A stretch of DNA of 64,000 nucleotides. Source: GCA-2725625 sp964574215. GTDB taxonomy: Bacteria > Pseudomonadota > Alphaproteobacteria > Rhodospirillales > UBA2165. The DNA lies in the NCBI GenBank assembly GCA_964574215.1, contig CAZNLR010000019.1, positions 1-64,000 on the forward strand, given 5' to 3'. Within the stretch, counting starts at the first letter, position 1; every line of letters starts with the position of its first letter. A program made the position numbers and the translations under genes. A model generated the notes under the pieces. It had not been told where the DNA came from. It did not search any database and was given only the letters and a program-made list of their open reading frames with translations. This document shows, one piece after another, positions 33,550-43,412 of this stretch.

Positions 33550-36345
33550 ATGTTCCGTTTTTTGCTAAATAGAAAGATCTCGACCAGATTTGCGCTGACG
33601 ATCGCTCTTCCTTTGGTCGCGCTTTTGGCGGTTCTGGTCAGTCTTGTGATCGATAAATCGCAAATATCCCGGTCGATGAAAGACCTGAGAAATCTCGCTC
33701 AATTGGCGCCCTCCATTAGTGCATTGGTCCATGAGATGCAGCGGGAACGCGGCGCCTCGGCAGGTTATATTTCGAGCAAAGGCAACAAGTTCGATGATCT
33801 CCTGACCAAACAGAAAAAGAAAACCAACGAAAAACTAAATGCGCTTCTCGTCGGATTCAAAAAGTTTGATCCGACGCTCTACGGCAACGGGCTCAGTGAA
33901 AAAATTGGTGCGGCGAAATTCAGCCTTGGCCAAATGGATCAAAAACGCCGGGAGGTCAAAAAATTCGATCTTTCGATCAATCAGATGACCGGTTATTACA
34001 CGCCGACGATTGCCAAATTACTGTCAATCATTGAAGAAATGGCACTGGTCAGCCACGACAAACAGATCACATCGATGGTCACCGCCTATATTAACTTTCT
34101 GCATGGTAAGGAACGGGCCGGTATTGAACGGGCCATGGGGTCCGCCGGATTTGGCGCCGGCCAGTTTACCCACGCGATTATGAGAAAGTTCATTGGGCTG
34201 ATCGCCAAACAGGACACCTATTTTCGGATATTCAATAATTACGCGACGGCGGATCAAAAAGCCTTCTACCGGCTGACTATGTCGGATCCGGTCGTCGATG
34301 AGGTCGAGCGCCTGAGGACAATCGCGCTCAACAGCCCCTACACAAATTCAACGGACAATATCCAAGGACCTTATTGGTTCGACAAAATCACCATGAAAAT
34401 TGATTTGCTGAAATCCGTGGAAAATAAGATTTCCGCGGATTTGACTGAATTCGCAAATCTAAAATTAAATGAAGCCGAAAATTACGAACTGATGTATGCG
34501 ATAATCGCCATCGTAATTTTAATGCTGACGGGCGGCCTTGCTTTTGGCTTGTCGAAGGGAATAACCGGCCCGTTGGATGCTGCCGCCAGAATTTTGGGCG
34601 AACTCGCTTCCGGAAATCTCGATGTGGAATTCTCCAAGCACGAACGGCGGGGCGAGGTCGGCAGAATATTTTCCGGGTTGGATAAATTTAAACAGGCGGC
34701 ATCAAATTTAAAGAAGAGCGAAGATAGCAAAAGCTCGATACTCCTGGGCGCCCTCGACGCCATTATCACAATCAACATGAACGGCGAAATTATCGAGTTT
34801 AACCCGTCGGCGGAACAGATGTTCGGGTTCAGCAAAGACGAAGTCATGGGCAAAGACATCGCCGACTACATTCTGCCGGTGGATTTGCGAGAGAAACATC
34901 GGGCGGGATTTAACCGTTTTGCCCAGAGCGGCGTTTCAACCATGCTCGGTAAGCGGCTTGAACTTCCGGCCCTGCATGCCGACGGCTCCCGATTTGATGT
35001 TGAATTATCGATCACCCATGTCGCCGAACACAATCTGGTAACGGCGTTTATTCAAGACATTACCGAGCGTAAAAAAGCGCAGGAAGCCATCGAAAACAGC
35101 CGGGATGAACTGGAAGTCCGGGTTCAGGAAAGAACCAAGGAATTGGAACAGTCCCGCGAATTGGCGGACGCCGCCAACCACGCGAAATCTGATTTTCTCT
35201 CCGCCATGAGCCATGAGTTACGTACTCCGATGAATGCTATTCTCGGCTTCGGCCAATTTCTTATGCACAATCAAAACGAGCCATTGTCGGATGATCAACG
35301 GGAATCGGTCGATCATATTCTAAAGGGCGGTGAACATCTGCTCGATCTGATCAACGATGTTCTCGATCTGTCGAAAATCGAAGCCGGTAAAATTGAAGTT
35401 TCGATCGAAGATGTTTCGATCCAGGATATTCTGGCTGAATGCATGAACGTCGCCGAAAATCTCAATGAGAGTATTACCGTGGGATCTACCTGCGACTGCC
35501 TTTCCGGAAACGCCTACACGGTGAGGGGCGACATTACCCGCTTAAAACAAGTCCTCCTGAACTTGATGTCGAATGCCGTCAAGTATAACCGTGAAAACGG
35601 ATCGGTACTTGTCGGCTGTGAGGCAATTAGCGGCCACAAGTTGCGTATTTCCGTCAAAGACACCGGATTGGGTATCCCCGAGGAGAAACAGGAATATCTG
35701 TTTGAGCCCTTTAACAGGCTGGGCGCCGAGGTCACCGAAATTGAAGGAACGGGAATCGGCTTGTCCATCACCAAGCGGTTGATTGAATTGATGAACGGAG
35801 AAATCGGGTTCGAGAGTGAAATGGAAGTGGGAAGCACATTTTGGGTGGATATTCCCCTCGCCGGTGATCAAGAAATATCGGAAGATCAAAAAGACCGTAT
35901 GGGAAAATACGAATGGCAGAGCGATTCAGTTAATTTCGATGGCTCGAAGATCATGCTTTATGTCGAAGACAATCCCATGAATTTGGCCTTGATGGAAAAA
36001 ATAATCGGACAGTTCTCGAACCTCGTCTTGCGCTCGGCCCATACCGCGGAATTGGGGATCGCCATGGCGGTGCAGGAGAAGCCGGACTTGATCGTCATGG
36101 ATGTCAACTTGCCCGGGATGGACGGTATCGAGGCGACGAAGGAACTGAAAATAAACGAATATACAAAAGACATTCCGGTCATCGGTCTAAGCGCCAGAGC
36201 TTTACCGCGGGATGTAAAAAAGGCAATGGACGCGGGCTTCGAGAAATATATCACCAAGCCAATGGTTATTTCCGAAATGATCGAAGCCATCAGCGAGACC
36301 ATCGGGGCCGAACCCGACGCGGATGGGGAAAACGTCGTTCATTAA
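33550..36345 (+). CDS. Hybrid histidine kinase with NIT (nitrate/nitrite-sensing) input domain
   Basis: The protein is 931 residues. In order it has an N-terminal helix, a periplasmic helical NIT-type domain (about 45-305, with the marker HEMQRERGASAGYISSKG), a second membrane helix (about 315-337), HAMP, PAS (about 395-510) and a coiled coil. Then follow HisKA (SHELRTPMNAILGFGQF), HATPase (NLMSNAVKYN, GLGIPEEKQ, GTGIGLSITKRL) and a C-terminal receiver with phosphoacceptor Asp in LIVMDVNLPGMDG. NIT domains are known to respond to nitrate or nitrite. It converges on a hemerythrin gene; no DNA-binding response regulator is adjacent. Confidence 0.88.
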   Translation: MFRFLLNRKISTRFALTIALPLVALLAVLVSLVIDKSQISRSMKDLRNLAQLAPSISALVHEMQRERGASAGYISSKGNKFDDLLTKQKKKTNEKLNALLVGFKKFDPTLYGNGLSEKIGAAKFSLGQMDQKRREVKKFDLSINQMTGYYTPTIAKLLSIIEEMALVSHDKQITSMVTAYINFLHGKERAGIERAMGSAGFGAGQFTHAIMRKFIGLIAKQDTYFRIFNNYATADQKAFYRLTMSDPVVDEVERLRTIALNSPYTNSTDNIQGPYWFDKITMKIDLLKSVENKISADLTEFANLKLNEAENYELMYAIIAIVILMLTGGLAFGLSKGITGPLDAAARILGELASGNLDVEFSKHERRGEVGRIFSGLDKFKQAASNLKKSEDSKSSILLGALDAIITINMNGEIIEFNPSAEQMFGFSKDEVMGKDIADYILPVDLREKHRAGFNRFAQSGVSTMLGKRLELPALHADGSRFDVELSITHVAEHNLVTAFIQDITERKKAQEAIENSRDELEVRVQERTKELEQSRELADAANHAKSDFLSAMSHELRTPMNAILGFGQFLMHNQNEPLSDDQRESVDHILKGGEHLLDLINDVLDLSKIEAGKIEVSIEDVSIQDILAECMNVAENLNESITVGSTCDCLSGNAYTVRGDITRLKQVLLNLMSNAVKYNRENGSVLVGCEAISGHKLRISVKDTGLGIPEEKQEYLFEPFNRLGAEVTEIEGTGIGLSITKRLIELMNGEIGFESEMEVGSTFWVDIPLAGDQEISEDQKDRMGKYEWQSDSVNFDGSKIMLYVEDNPMNLALMEKIIGQFSNLVLRSAHTAELGIAMAVQEKPDLIVMDVNLPGMDGIEATKELKINEYTKDIPVIGLSARALPRDVKKAMDAGFEKYITKPMVISEMIEAISETIGAEPDADGENVVH

Positions 36346-36357
36346 AGTTCACACAAA

Positions 36358-37149
36358 CTAGTGAATTGGTTTTTTGGCGAACGCAGGTTTGTCAAATCTT
36401 TGAACGTGGTTGAGGAACCAGTATTTAAGATAGTCCGGTAAGGTGTCCCGCTTGTAGTCGCCGGTCTTGACGTTTTCTATCACTACTTTTAAATCCGTGA
36501 TCAGGCTAGCATGCTGCGACTTGTGGACCGCATTTTGCGATTCAGACAATACGTCACTGAACAGCAATTCTTCCTCGCTAAAATGAAATTCCGTATAGGC
36601 GCATAATTGTTCGAGCTCCGGTACCAATAAATCATCCTTGTGATTTTCAACGACGCTCTGAAATAGCCGGTTCAGATAGTTAACGAGAGCCTTGTGATGC
36701 TCGTCAACTTCAGGTTCATCGGTTTCATACTTCTTCGACCAATCAATCAGCATTGGTTTCGACTCGTCCACCATTTCGAACAGATGCCAATATTTTTGGT
36801 CGTCTGACAATTCGTGTCTGAATATTTGTTCGCGGGCGGTGGAAACCACTTTCACCCCTCGGCCCACTTGGTTTGAGGTCTGGTGAATTTCCCTAAGGTC
36901 ATAGGAAATTTTTCGGTGCAGCATGATGTGCTCATCCAGCTGTTCATAGCCGGCGCCGCTGAGAATTATTTCTTCATGCTGAAAATGCTGTTCAAGTGCC
37001 GAAAAAAAACCAGTGATCAAAGCATCGAATTTTTTACCACTCGTATTCAACCGGACGACGCTGGACAAATCATCAAGAAGTGTCAGCAAGTCGCGATGAT
37101 TTTCGTCAATAAACTCGTTTCCCGAATTAGCGGGGTAATTCCAATTCAT
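36358..37149 (-). CDS. Tandem bacteriohemerythrin protein
   Basis: The 263-residue protein has two hemerythrin domains in a row. Domain 1 (about 1-125) shows NEFIDENHRDLLTLL, EQHFQHEEIIL and DEHIMLHRKI. Domain 2 (about 130-250) shows PEVDEHHKALVNYL, TEFHFSEEELLFSD and NAVHKSQHASL, giving His/Glu ligands for a di-iron site in each. Such proteins bind O2 or react with NO. The ATG at 37149 is preferred over a TTG 12 bases upstream. It faces the NIT kinase gene tail to tail with a 12-base gap. Confidence 0.88.
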   Translation of the reverse strand: MNWNYPANSGNEFIDENHRDLLTLLDDLSSVVRLNTSGKKFDALITGFFSALEQHFQHEEIILSGAGYEQLDEHIMLHRKISYDLREIHQTSNQVGRGVKVVSTAREQIFRHELSDDQKYWHLFEMVDESKPMLIDWSKKYETDEPEVDEHHKALVNYLNRLFQSVVENHKDDLLVPELEQLCAYTEFHFSEEELLFSDVLSESQNAVHKSQHASLITDLKVVIENVKTGDYKRDTLPDYLKYWFLNHVQRFDKPAFAKKPIH

Positions 37150-37314
37150 AAGAGCAACCAAAATACTTTTTTTTACTCAAATTGAATTTGAGCGTGCCTA
37201 TTCTTATACTTTATATTGAAAGATTAAAATATAACTTTGCTCTGAAAATCCGCTTTTTCCTAACCGCTTCTCCCCAACCGTTTTTCCGGGAAACAATAAA
37301 CCCAAATTCAATGT

Positions 37315-38160
37315 TCAATCGGATGTTTCGTTAATTATCGTCCTCGTCGGGAACGGAATGGAAATACCATTGGTATCCAGCGCCTGCTTGACGTTCTTGG
37401 TGAGATCAAAAGTTACCGGCCAGAAATCGGTGTTTGCCACCCAGACGCGGAGGATCAGATTTACCGAACTATCGGCCATCGCCGAAACGGCAACGAATGG
37501 TTCGGGATCACCCAGTACGCGGCTGTCTTTGCCCGCCGTATCGATCAGGACTGTCATCGCCTTGTCGATATCGTCGTCGTACGAGATGCCGGCTTCGATT
37601 TGAACACGGCGGGTATTATTGGAAGAATAATTGCTCACGGCGCCGCCCCAAATTTGACTGTTGGGGATAACGATGCGGACATTGTCGCCGGTGGCCATGA
37701 CGGTAAAAAACAGATTGAGTTCCTTGATCGTACCCGCGTGACCGGCAGCTTCAATGAAATCGCCGGTTTTAAAAGGCCTGAAGATGAGCAGCATGACGCC
37801 GGCGGCGACATTGCTGAGGGTCCCCTGCAAGGCGAGACCGATGGCCAGGCCGGCGGCGCCGATCACGGTCAGTAGACTGGCGGTCTGGACACCGAATTGG
37901 TTCAGCACAGCCACCACCGTCACCATTATGACAACGTATTTGGCGAAACTGGCGAAGAACTTGGTCAGTGTATCGTCAATATGCGGGCTTTTATTGAGAG
38001 CCCTTACGACAAGTTTGGCGATGCGTCCGGAAAGCCAGAGACCAATAATCAGTATGGCCAAGGCGCCCAGAACATCGAGCCCGTAGGTCGTCAAAATATT
38101 TATAACTTCACGTATGACCGGTTCTATTTGGGCTGATATTCCGCCCGACTTGGATTCCAT
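37315..38160 (-). CDS. Small-conductance mechanosensitive channel (MscS family)
   Basis: At 281 residues this is E. coli MscS size. Three helices precede the pore helix AAGLAIGLALQGTLSNVAAGV, followed by the conserved beta domain opening RPFKTGDFIEAAGHAGTIKE. It releases solutes on osmotic downshock. GGAGG lies seven bases before the start codon. Confidence 0.93.
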   Translation of the reverse strand: MESKSGGISAQIEPVIREVINILTTYGLDVLGALAILIIGLWLSGRIAKLVVRALNKSPHIDDTLTKFFASFAKYVVIMVTVVAVLNQFGVQTASLLTVIGAAGLAIGLALQGTLSNVAAGVMLLIFRPFKTGDFIEAAGHAGTIKELNLFFTVMATGDNVRIVIPNSQIWGGAVSNYSSNNTRRVQIEAGISYDDDIDKAMTVLIDTAGKDSRVLGDPEPFVAVSAMADSSVNLILRVWVANTDFWPVTFDLTKNVKQALDTNGISIPFPTRTIINETSD

Positions 38161-38449
38161 GAGAAAACCTCCAACCTATTAAAGAGTTAACTATACATAT
38201 CGGTTCGAGTTTCCGTAAAGGCAAGCTGCACGAACTGGCTGCATTCCTCTATTCCGGGTTTTGCAGTTGTTCGAGAAAAAATTGCAACTCGCAAGAAAAC
38301 TGGTCGTTGATAAAAGCCGCAATCGTATTGTGTTAATCCCAAGTTTCTAAACGCAATTTGGTCCTTATTAAATATGTAGTCGAAATATTGATTAAACAGA
38401 ATCGGATTCGAATACAAATGACAGATTACGATAACTGGTGGTCTAAATA

Positions 38450-40003
38450 ATGCTCAATAAAGAACGACGCAAAAGCCGCCTTCGATACGATGACGCAAAT
38501 CTAGCCCAAGCCTTTGAATTCTCTTCAAATCTCGTCTGTGTATGCGACGGATTGAAAATTACGCTGATCAATTCGAGCGGTGCGGAATTGTTGGGAGGCG
38601 GTGCATCAGATGATTTCGTCGGCGATAGCATAGTGGATTATCTGGACCCCAATTACGCCGCCGTCCTGGAGGAGGCTCCGGACGATCTTTTCAACGAAGA
38701 AACGAGAACGCCAGTCGTCTTAATTACTCGGCATGGGAAAAAAATCAGAGCGGAAATTGATTGCAGTTGGGCCCGGGAACTGGGTCCCGATATGCGGGTG
38801 ATTGTTGCCTATGACATTACGGAACGGATATTCCTCTCGGAGAAAATTCAAAGCAGCCACCAGCAACTCAATCGACTGGTTCACAAATCACAGAACATGA
38901 TGTGTATATGCAACGACGGCGACGTGATATTCGTGAATCAGGCCGGTGTGGATATGATGAAGGCGAAGGACGCCCAAGATATAACCGGCATGCCTTTATC
39001 GCAATTTTTTCAAAACGAATATCAAGACGTTATCGCCGACGACTTCCAGCAGATCCTGTCGGAAGGCCTGCCCTTGATGGCGAAGCTGAAGTGTTTGGAT
39101 GGGTCAACCCGCGACGTCAAAATGACGGTGACGCCGATGGACAATGACCATTCGGGATCGTTTATGGCCGAGATCCAGGATGTGACCGAGCACAATAGAG
39201 CCGTTGCGGAGCTTTACCAATCGATTTCAAACCTTGCCAAACGGGCAGAGGAATTGTTGGCGGCAAAAGAATCCGCGGAGCGTGCGAATCAGGTAAAAAC
39301 GGATTTTCTCTCCAATATGAGCCATGAATTGAGAACACCGCTTAACGCCATCATCGGATTTTCTGATCTGATAAAATCTGAGGCTTTTGGTTCGGTGGGA
39401 AGCGGGGAATACAAAGAATATGCCGGCTTGATTAATAATTCGGGGTCCCATCTGTTGCGGATAATCGACGATATTCTGGATATCACCCTGATCGAAGCGG
39501 CGGAAATAGATGTTGCGACGGATGTCCTGGACCTCGGAGAAACCATCGAATCCTGTGTTACCACAATGACCACTCGGGCCAACTCGTGCAACGTATCGCT
39601 TGCTTTCAGTGCTCCGGAGGAGCCTCTGTTTATTAGTGCCGATCAAGCGAGGATCAAGCAGGTTATTTTGAATTTGCTGGCAAACGCCATCAAATTTTCC
39701 TCAAACGGGGACGAGGTAACGGTGACTCTCGGAGAGGATAAAAAAACGGGGATAATTATTTCCGTCAAAGATCGTGGGATTGGTATCGACCAAGAAAACC
39801 AAGCCTTGATATTCGATCCTTTTATGCAGGTTGAAGGCGACAGCTTGACCCGGGAGCACGAGGGAACGGGATTGGGGCTGACGATCGCCAAATCCATCAT
39901 CGAAAATCATGGCGGGACTATTAGCGTTGAAAGTATCGCGGGGGACGGTTCGGAATTTCATATCAGGCTGCCGGCCGATAGGATAGTCGAAATTACCGCC
40001 TGA
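38450..40003 (+). CDS. PAS-domain sensor histidine kinase (soluble)
   Basis: The 517-residue kinase has no membrane helix. There are two PAS domains (about 15-130 and 140-255), a coiled coil, HisKA (SNMSHELRTPLNAIIGFSD), HATPase (NLLANAIKFS, DRGIGIDQENQ, GTGLGLTIAKSI) and no receiver domain. The partner response regulator is not adjacent. It could phosphorylate a distant regulator. Confidence 0.9.
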   Translation: MLNKERRKSRLRYDDANLAQAFEFSSNLVCVCDGLKITLINSSGAELLGGGASDDFVGDSIVDYLDPNYAAVLEEAPDDLFNEETRTPVVLITRHGKKIRAEIDCSWARELGPDMRVIVAYDITERIFLSEKIQSSHQQLNRLVHKSQNMMCICNDGDVIFVNQAGVDMMKAKDAQDITGMPLSQFFQNEYQDVIADDFQQILSEGLPLMAKLKCLDGSTRDVKMTVTPMDNDHSGSFMAEIQDVTEHNRAVAELYQSISNLAKRAEELLAAKESAERANQVKTDFLSNMSHELRTPLNAIIGFSDLIKSEAFGSVGSGEYKEYAGLINNSGSHLLRIIDDILDITLIEAAEIDVATDVLDLGETIESCVTTMTTRANSCNVSLAFSAPEEPLFISADQARIKQVILNLLANAIKFSSNGDEVTVTLGEDKKTGIIISVKDRGIGIDQENQALIFDPFMQVEGDSLTREHEGTGLGLTIAKSIIENHGGTISVESIAGDGSEFHIRLPADRIVEITA

Positions 40004-40041
40004 TCTTTTGCCACCGATCATCGATTAAATTATAAAGCTGT

Positions 40042-40983
40042 ATGGCAAAGATACATATTTGTGCATTTAACGCCGACCACTACAAAGCCCGGTTGGAACC
40101 CCTATTTCCGGAACATGATATTTCCGTCGGGTTGAGCCACGACGATCTGGGCGACGGTATTTCAGACTGTGAGGTTTTGATCGGATTCGGCCCCATGTTG
40201 AACGATCACGTGTTCGCCCGCAACAAATCCCTGAAATGGGTGCAGGCGTTGGGTACCGGGGTCGACGGCATCGCCGACCGCAAGGATTTGGCGGACGATG
40301 TGATTTTAACATCCATGCGCGGTATTCATGGTCCGCAAATGTCGGAGATGGCGTTTATGATGATGCTGGCGCTCAATCGAAATTTTGGGCGCGTGCTGGA
40401 TAATCAAAAGAACAAACGATGGGAAAGACGCCCGCCTCAAGTCTTAGAGTACAAAACCATTGGCATATTGGGTGTGGGTTTAATTGCCGAAGTCATGGCG
40501 AAACGCTGTCAGGCTTTCGATATGAACGTGGTGGGCATTACCGGTACGCCCCGCGACGTACCTGGTTTTAAAGAGATTAGAAAAAAAGAGAATCTTCCAC
40601 AGGTGGTGGGTGATCTCGATTATCTTGTCGTGCTGTCGCCGATGACCCCCGATAACGCAAAGCTGGTCGACGAAGCTGTCTTCAAGGCGATGAAGAAAAG
40701 CGCCTATTTGATCAATCTTGGCCGCGGCGGCGTGGTCGATGACGGTGCTTTGATCGACGCTTTGAAAAATGATGAGATAGCAGGCGCGGGGCTGGACGTA
40801 TTCGAGCAAGAGCCTTTGCCGCCGGATCACCCTTTCTGGGAAATGGACAATATCATCGTAACGCCCCATATGGCGGGCATGACCGAGACCTACGTCAGTC
40901 AGGCGTTGCCCGTGATTGAAGCCAATCTCAAGGCCTACAGGGATGGCGAGATCGAGAACATGGTCAATTTGGTGCGGGGTTAA
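40042..40983 (+). CDS. D-isomer-specific 2-hydroxyacid dehydrogenase
   Basis: The 313-residue NAD(P)-dependent enzyme has the Rossmann motif GILGVGLIAEVMAKR and the triad Arg (INLGRGGVVDDGAL), Glu (LDVFEQEPLPP) and His (VTPHMAGMTE). It reduces a 2-oxoacid or oxidises a D-2-hydroxyacid. It ends four bases into the convergent DMT transporter gene. Substrate unknown. Confidence 0.9.
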   Translation: MAKIHICAFNADHYKARLEPLFPEHDISVGLSHDDLGDGISDCEVLIGFGPMLNDHVFARNKSLKWVQALGTGVDGIADRKDLADDVILTSMRGIHGPQMSEMAFMMMLALNRNFGRVLDNQKNKRWERRPPQVLEYKTIGILGVGLIAEVMAKRCQAFDMNVVGITGTPRDVPGFKEIRKKENLPQVVGDLDYLVVLSPMTPDNAKLVDEAVFKAMKKSAYLINLGRGGVVDDGALIDALKNDEIAGAGLDVFEQEPLPPDHPFWEMDNIIVTPHMAGMTETYVSQALPVIEANLKAYRDGEIENMVNLVRG

Positions 40984-41852
40984 TCCGACCGGGCTGCCTT
41001 CAAGGCGGCTTCGCGTCTGGCCACATAGGTGGTCGCCGAGACGATCATCAAGCCGCCGATCCAGGTCCAGACGGACGGTTCTTCGGCAAAGAACAAAAAG
41101 CCGAACAGGGCCCCCCAAACCAGGCGGGTAAAATTAACCGGTTCCAGGGCGCTGACGTCGGCCAATTGCAGAGACTTCGACAGGGAAAAATGCGCGGCGC
41201 TCAACAACGCGCCGATAACGAACAGGATCGGATAGTCTTCCAAATCGGGCCATGTCCAAACAAAAAGGGACGGCGCCAGCGTCACCGGGATCATGAACAG
41301 GGTCAGGTATAGGACACAGGTGGCGCCGCTGTCGGTCGGGGCCAGGGATTTGGCGATCAGCCGCTGAATGGCGCTGCAAACCACCGTAATCATGACCAAC
41401 CCGACACCGACGCCCACATGGACAAAGCCCGGGCGAATAACGACCAGTGCACCGGCCAGACCCAGAACCAGCGCAAACCAGCGCCGTGGTCCCATGGTCT
41501 CGTTTAAAAACACGACGGCGCCGATGCTGACCACCAGGGGCGCCAGTAAATTGAGCGCGGCGGCGTCGGCCAAGGGCAGCAGGGTGATGGCGACAAACCA
41601 GGCCAGAATGGCGGCGCCGTTGATAACGCCTCTTGAAACATGGAGGATCATCCGCCGAGTGTTGAATATCCCAACGCCATAGCGCGCCACGGTCGTCAGA
41701 AAAAAGAGAAAACCGAAAAAAGTCCCGAAGAAGGTTATTTCCAAGGGGTGGATATGATCGGACATTTTCCGCACCAGCACCCACATGATCGCCAGCAGAC
41801 CGGAATATGCCGCCGCCCACAGGACGGCGGCGACATGCCGGATCGGTATCAT
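40980..41852 (-). CDS. DMT-superfamily (EamA) transporter
   Basis: A 290-residue protein with ten helices in two EamA repeats. The repeat ends are recognisable (FLNETMGPRRWFALVLGLAGALVV and ALFGFLFFAEEPSVWTWIGGLMIV). These transporters export amino acids or other metabolites. It lies ten bases downstream of the ytoQ-like gene on the same strand. Confidence 0.9.
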   Translation of the reverse strand: MIPIRHVAAVLWAAAYSGLLAIMWVLVRKMSDHIHPLEITFFGTFFGFLFFLTTVARYGVGIFNTRRMILHVSRGVINGAAILAWFVAITLLPLADAAALNLLAPLVVSIGAVVFLNETMGPRRWFALVLGLAGALVVIRPGFVHVGVGVGLVMITVVCSAIQRLIAKSLAPTDSGATCVLYLTLFMIPVTLAPSLFVWTWPDLEDYPILFVIGALLSAAHFSLSKSLQLADVSALEPVNFTRLVWGALFGFLFFAEEPSVWTWIGGLMIVSATTYVARREAALKAARSD

Positions 41853-41861
41853 CGGGAGGGT

Positions 41862-42320
41862 CTACAGATTGCCGTTGATGGCATAATCGAGGACGCGCAC
41901 CACCTGGTCGGGACTTTCGGCAACGGCAAGGGCGGCGGCGTCGACTTCCTTCAAGGCATGGGTCAGGTCTTCGGCGTGCAAAATTACGGTCGGTTTGCCG
42001 AGCGCCGCCGCATATCCGGCATCGAAGGCGGCGTTCCATTGGCGGTATTTATCTCCGAACTTGACCACCACGATGTCCGATTTTTCGATCAGCGTGCGGG
42101 TGCGGATGGCGTTAACCTGGGCGCCTTTGTGGTCTTTCCAAAATGCCTTGTCCTCGCCGCCCAAAATTTCGACCCCGCAATCGTCGCTGGCGTCATGGTT
42201 GGTGACCGGCGCCACCAGTTGGACCGGAAGGTTTTTTGCTGCACATCCGTCCTTTATTTGCTCACGCCAATCCGAATGAATTTCTCCTGAAAGATAGATT
42301 GTCCAGTTGTCGGTAGCCAC
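41862..42320 (-). CDS. YtoQ-family protein
   Basis: The 152-residue protein starts WTIYLSGEIHSDWREQI and has GEDKAFWKDHKGAQVNAIRTR and FGDKYRQWNAAFDAGYAAAL, the recognisable YtoQ family pattern related to nucleoside 2-deoxyribosyltransferase-like folds. Its biochemical role is unknown. It begins with GTG and probably forms a transcript with the DMT transporter. Confidence 0.82.
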   Translation of the reverse strand: MATDNWTIYLSGEIHSDWREQIKDGCAAKNLPVQLVAPVTNHDASDDCGVEILGGEDKAFWKDHKGAQVNAIRTRTLIEKSDIVVVKFGDKYRQWNAAFDAGYAAALGKPTVILHAEDLTHALKEVDAAALAVAESPDQVVRVLDYAINGNL

Positions 42321-42354
42321 TGTTCACGTCTCCTGATCAAATTCGCGATATTAT

Positions 42355-43227
42355 TCATGCTGTTTTGACTATGTTTAAACTGTTTCGCAAGCCTTTTGTC
42401 AGGCGGTTAAAATCGGGATGAGAATCAGGAATCAGCCGGTGGCGCAGAAGAAAATCTATGATCACCAAATTGCAGTTGAATTTAAAATCAAATCCGGTGC
42501 GGACGGTTTCCATAACGTCTTCCACGGGCCGGCAATAAAAGGCCTCCACTTCGCCGTCCTTGTTTTCGGGGACAAATTCTTCCGGTAATTCCAGATCGAA
42601 GCAGAACATGGTGTCCGGTTTTAACCCATCCTCGGTTTCGACCACGTAACTGATCTTGCTGACCTGTCTGGCGCAAGCGGCCAGTTCCGGATGTATGCCC
42701 GCTTCCTCTTCGGCCTCTTTGATGACATTGGCCATGGGGCTGAGGTCGACGGGCAGGCCACCGGCCACCATATTGTCGAGTTTTCCGGGATACAATCTCC
42801 GGTCGCGGGCCCGCCGGCCGATCCAAAGATCGATCCCGCCGTTTTCCCGTCGGACAAATCCGTTGACGTGGGTGCCGTAGGCGGCGAGCCCAAAGGCGGG
42901 GACCGCCGACCGGTCCATTTGCATAAGGAGCTCGGCTCCAAAATGTGTCGATACGGGAAAGTCCTCATTTCTCAATGGCGGGATAACTCCCTGATCCGCC
43001 AACCTTGTCAAAACCAGCGCCATTTCACCCGATCTATCCGACGGGTGCGACAACCCAACGCCAAAAGAAATACCGTCGGCTTTTTTTTCGAACAATTTCT
43101 CCGTTCCGCCCAGATGAATGGCGAGATTGTGCCTGATCCAGCCGACGGGAATGTCACCAACGAAAAATCGCGTGAATCCCGATATGTCGTAATGATTGCA
43201 AGAACTTATATGATCAGTGTAGTCCAC
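42355..43227 (-). CDS. Nudix hydrolase with DUF4743 N domain (thiamine-diphosphate-phosphatase-like)
   Basis: The 290-residue protein has an N-terminal domain like that of plant/fungal Nudix20/24-type proteins and a modified Nudix box (AGGLPVDLSPMANVIKEAEEEAGI), in which the first Glu of the general motif is replaced, as is usual in this group. Relatives remove phosphate from damaged thiamine diphosphate; that role here is by analogy. It begins with GTG. Confidence 0.8.
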   Translation of the reverse strand: MDYTDHISSCNHYDISGFTRFFVGDIPVGWIRHNLAIHLGGTEKLFEKKADGISFGVGLSHPSDRSGEMALVLTRLADQGVIPPLRNEDFPVSTHFGAELLMQMDRSAVPAFGLAAYGTHVNGFVRRENGGIDLWIGRRARDRRLYPGKLDNMVAGGLPVDLSPMANVIKEAEEEAGIHPELAACARQVSKISYVVETEDGLKPDTMFCFDLELPEEFVPENKDGEVEAFYCRPVEDVMETVRTGFDFKFNCNLVIIDFLLRHRLIPDSHPDFNRLTKGLRNSLNIVKTA

Positions 43228-43412
43228 TTAATTCCTTTCGACGCCGGTATTCTCTCAACCTGGGCAAAGTTCGCGCCTTTAAACGGGCGTTAATGAATTG
43301 CCCGTAATATATAATTCGTAAACGCGTGTTTTTCATTATATCCGGGGAGATCAAGTCCTCCGGATCATGGTTCCTGCCCGAATTGTGCTGCGGCCGGGAC
43401 GTAGGTAGTTTT

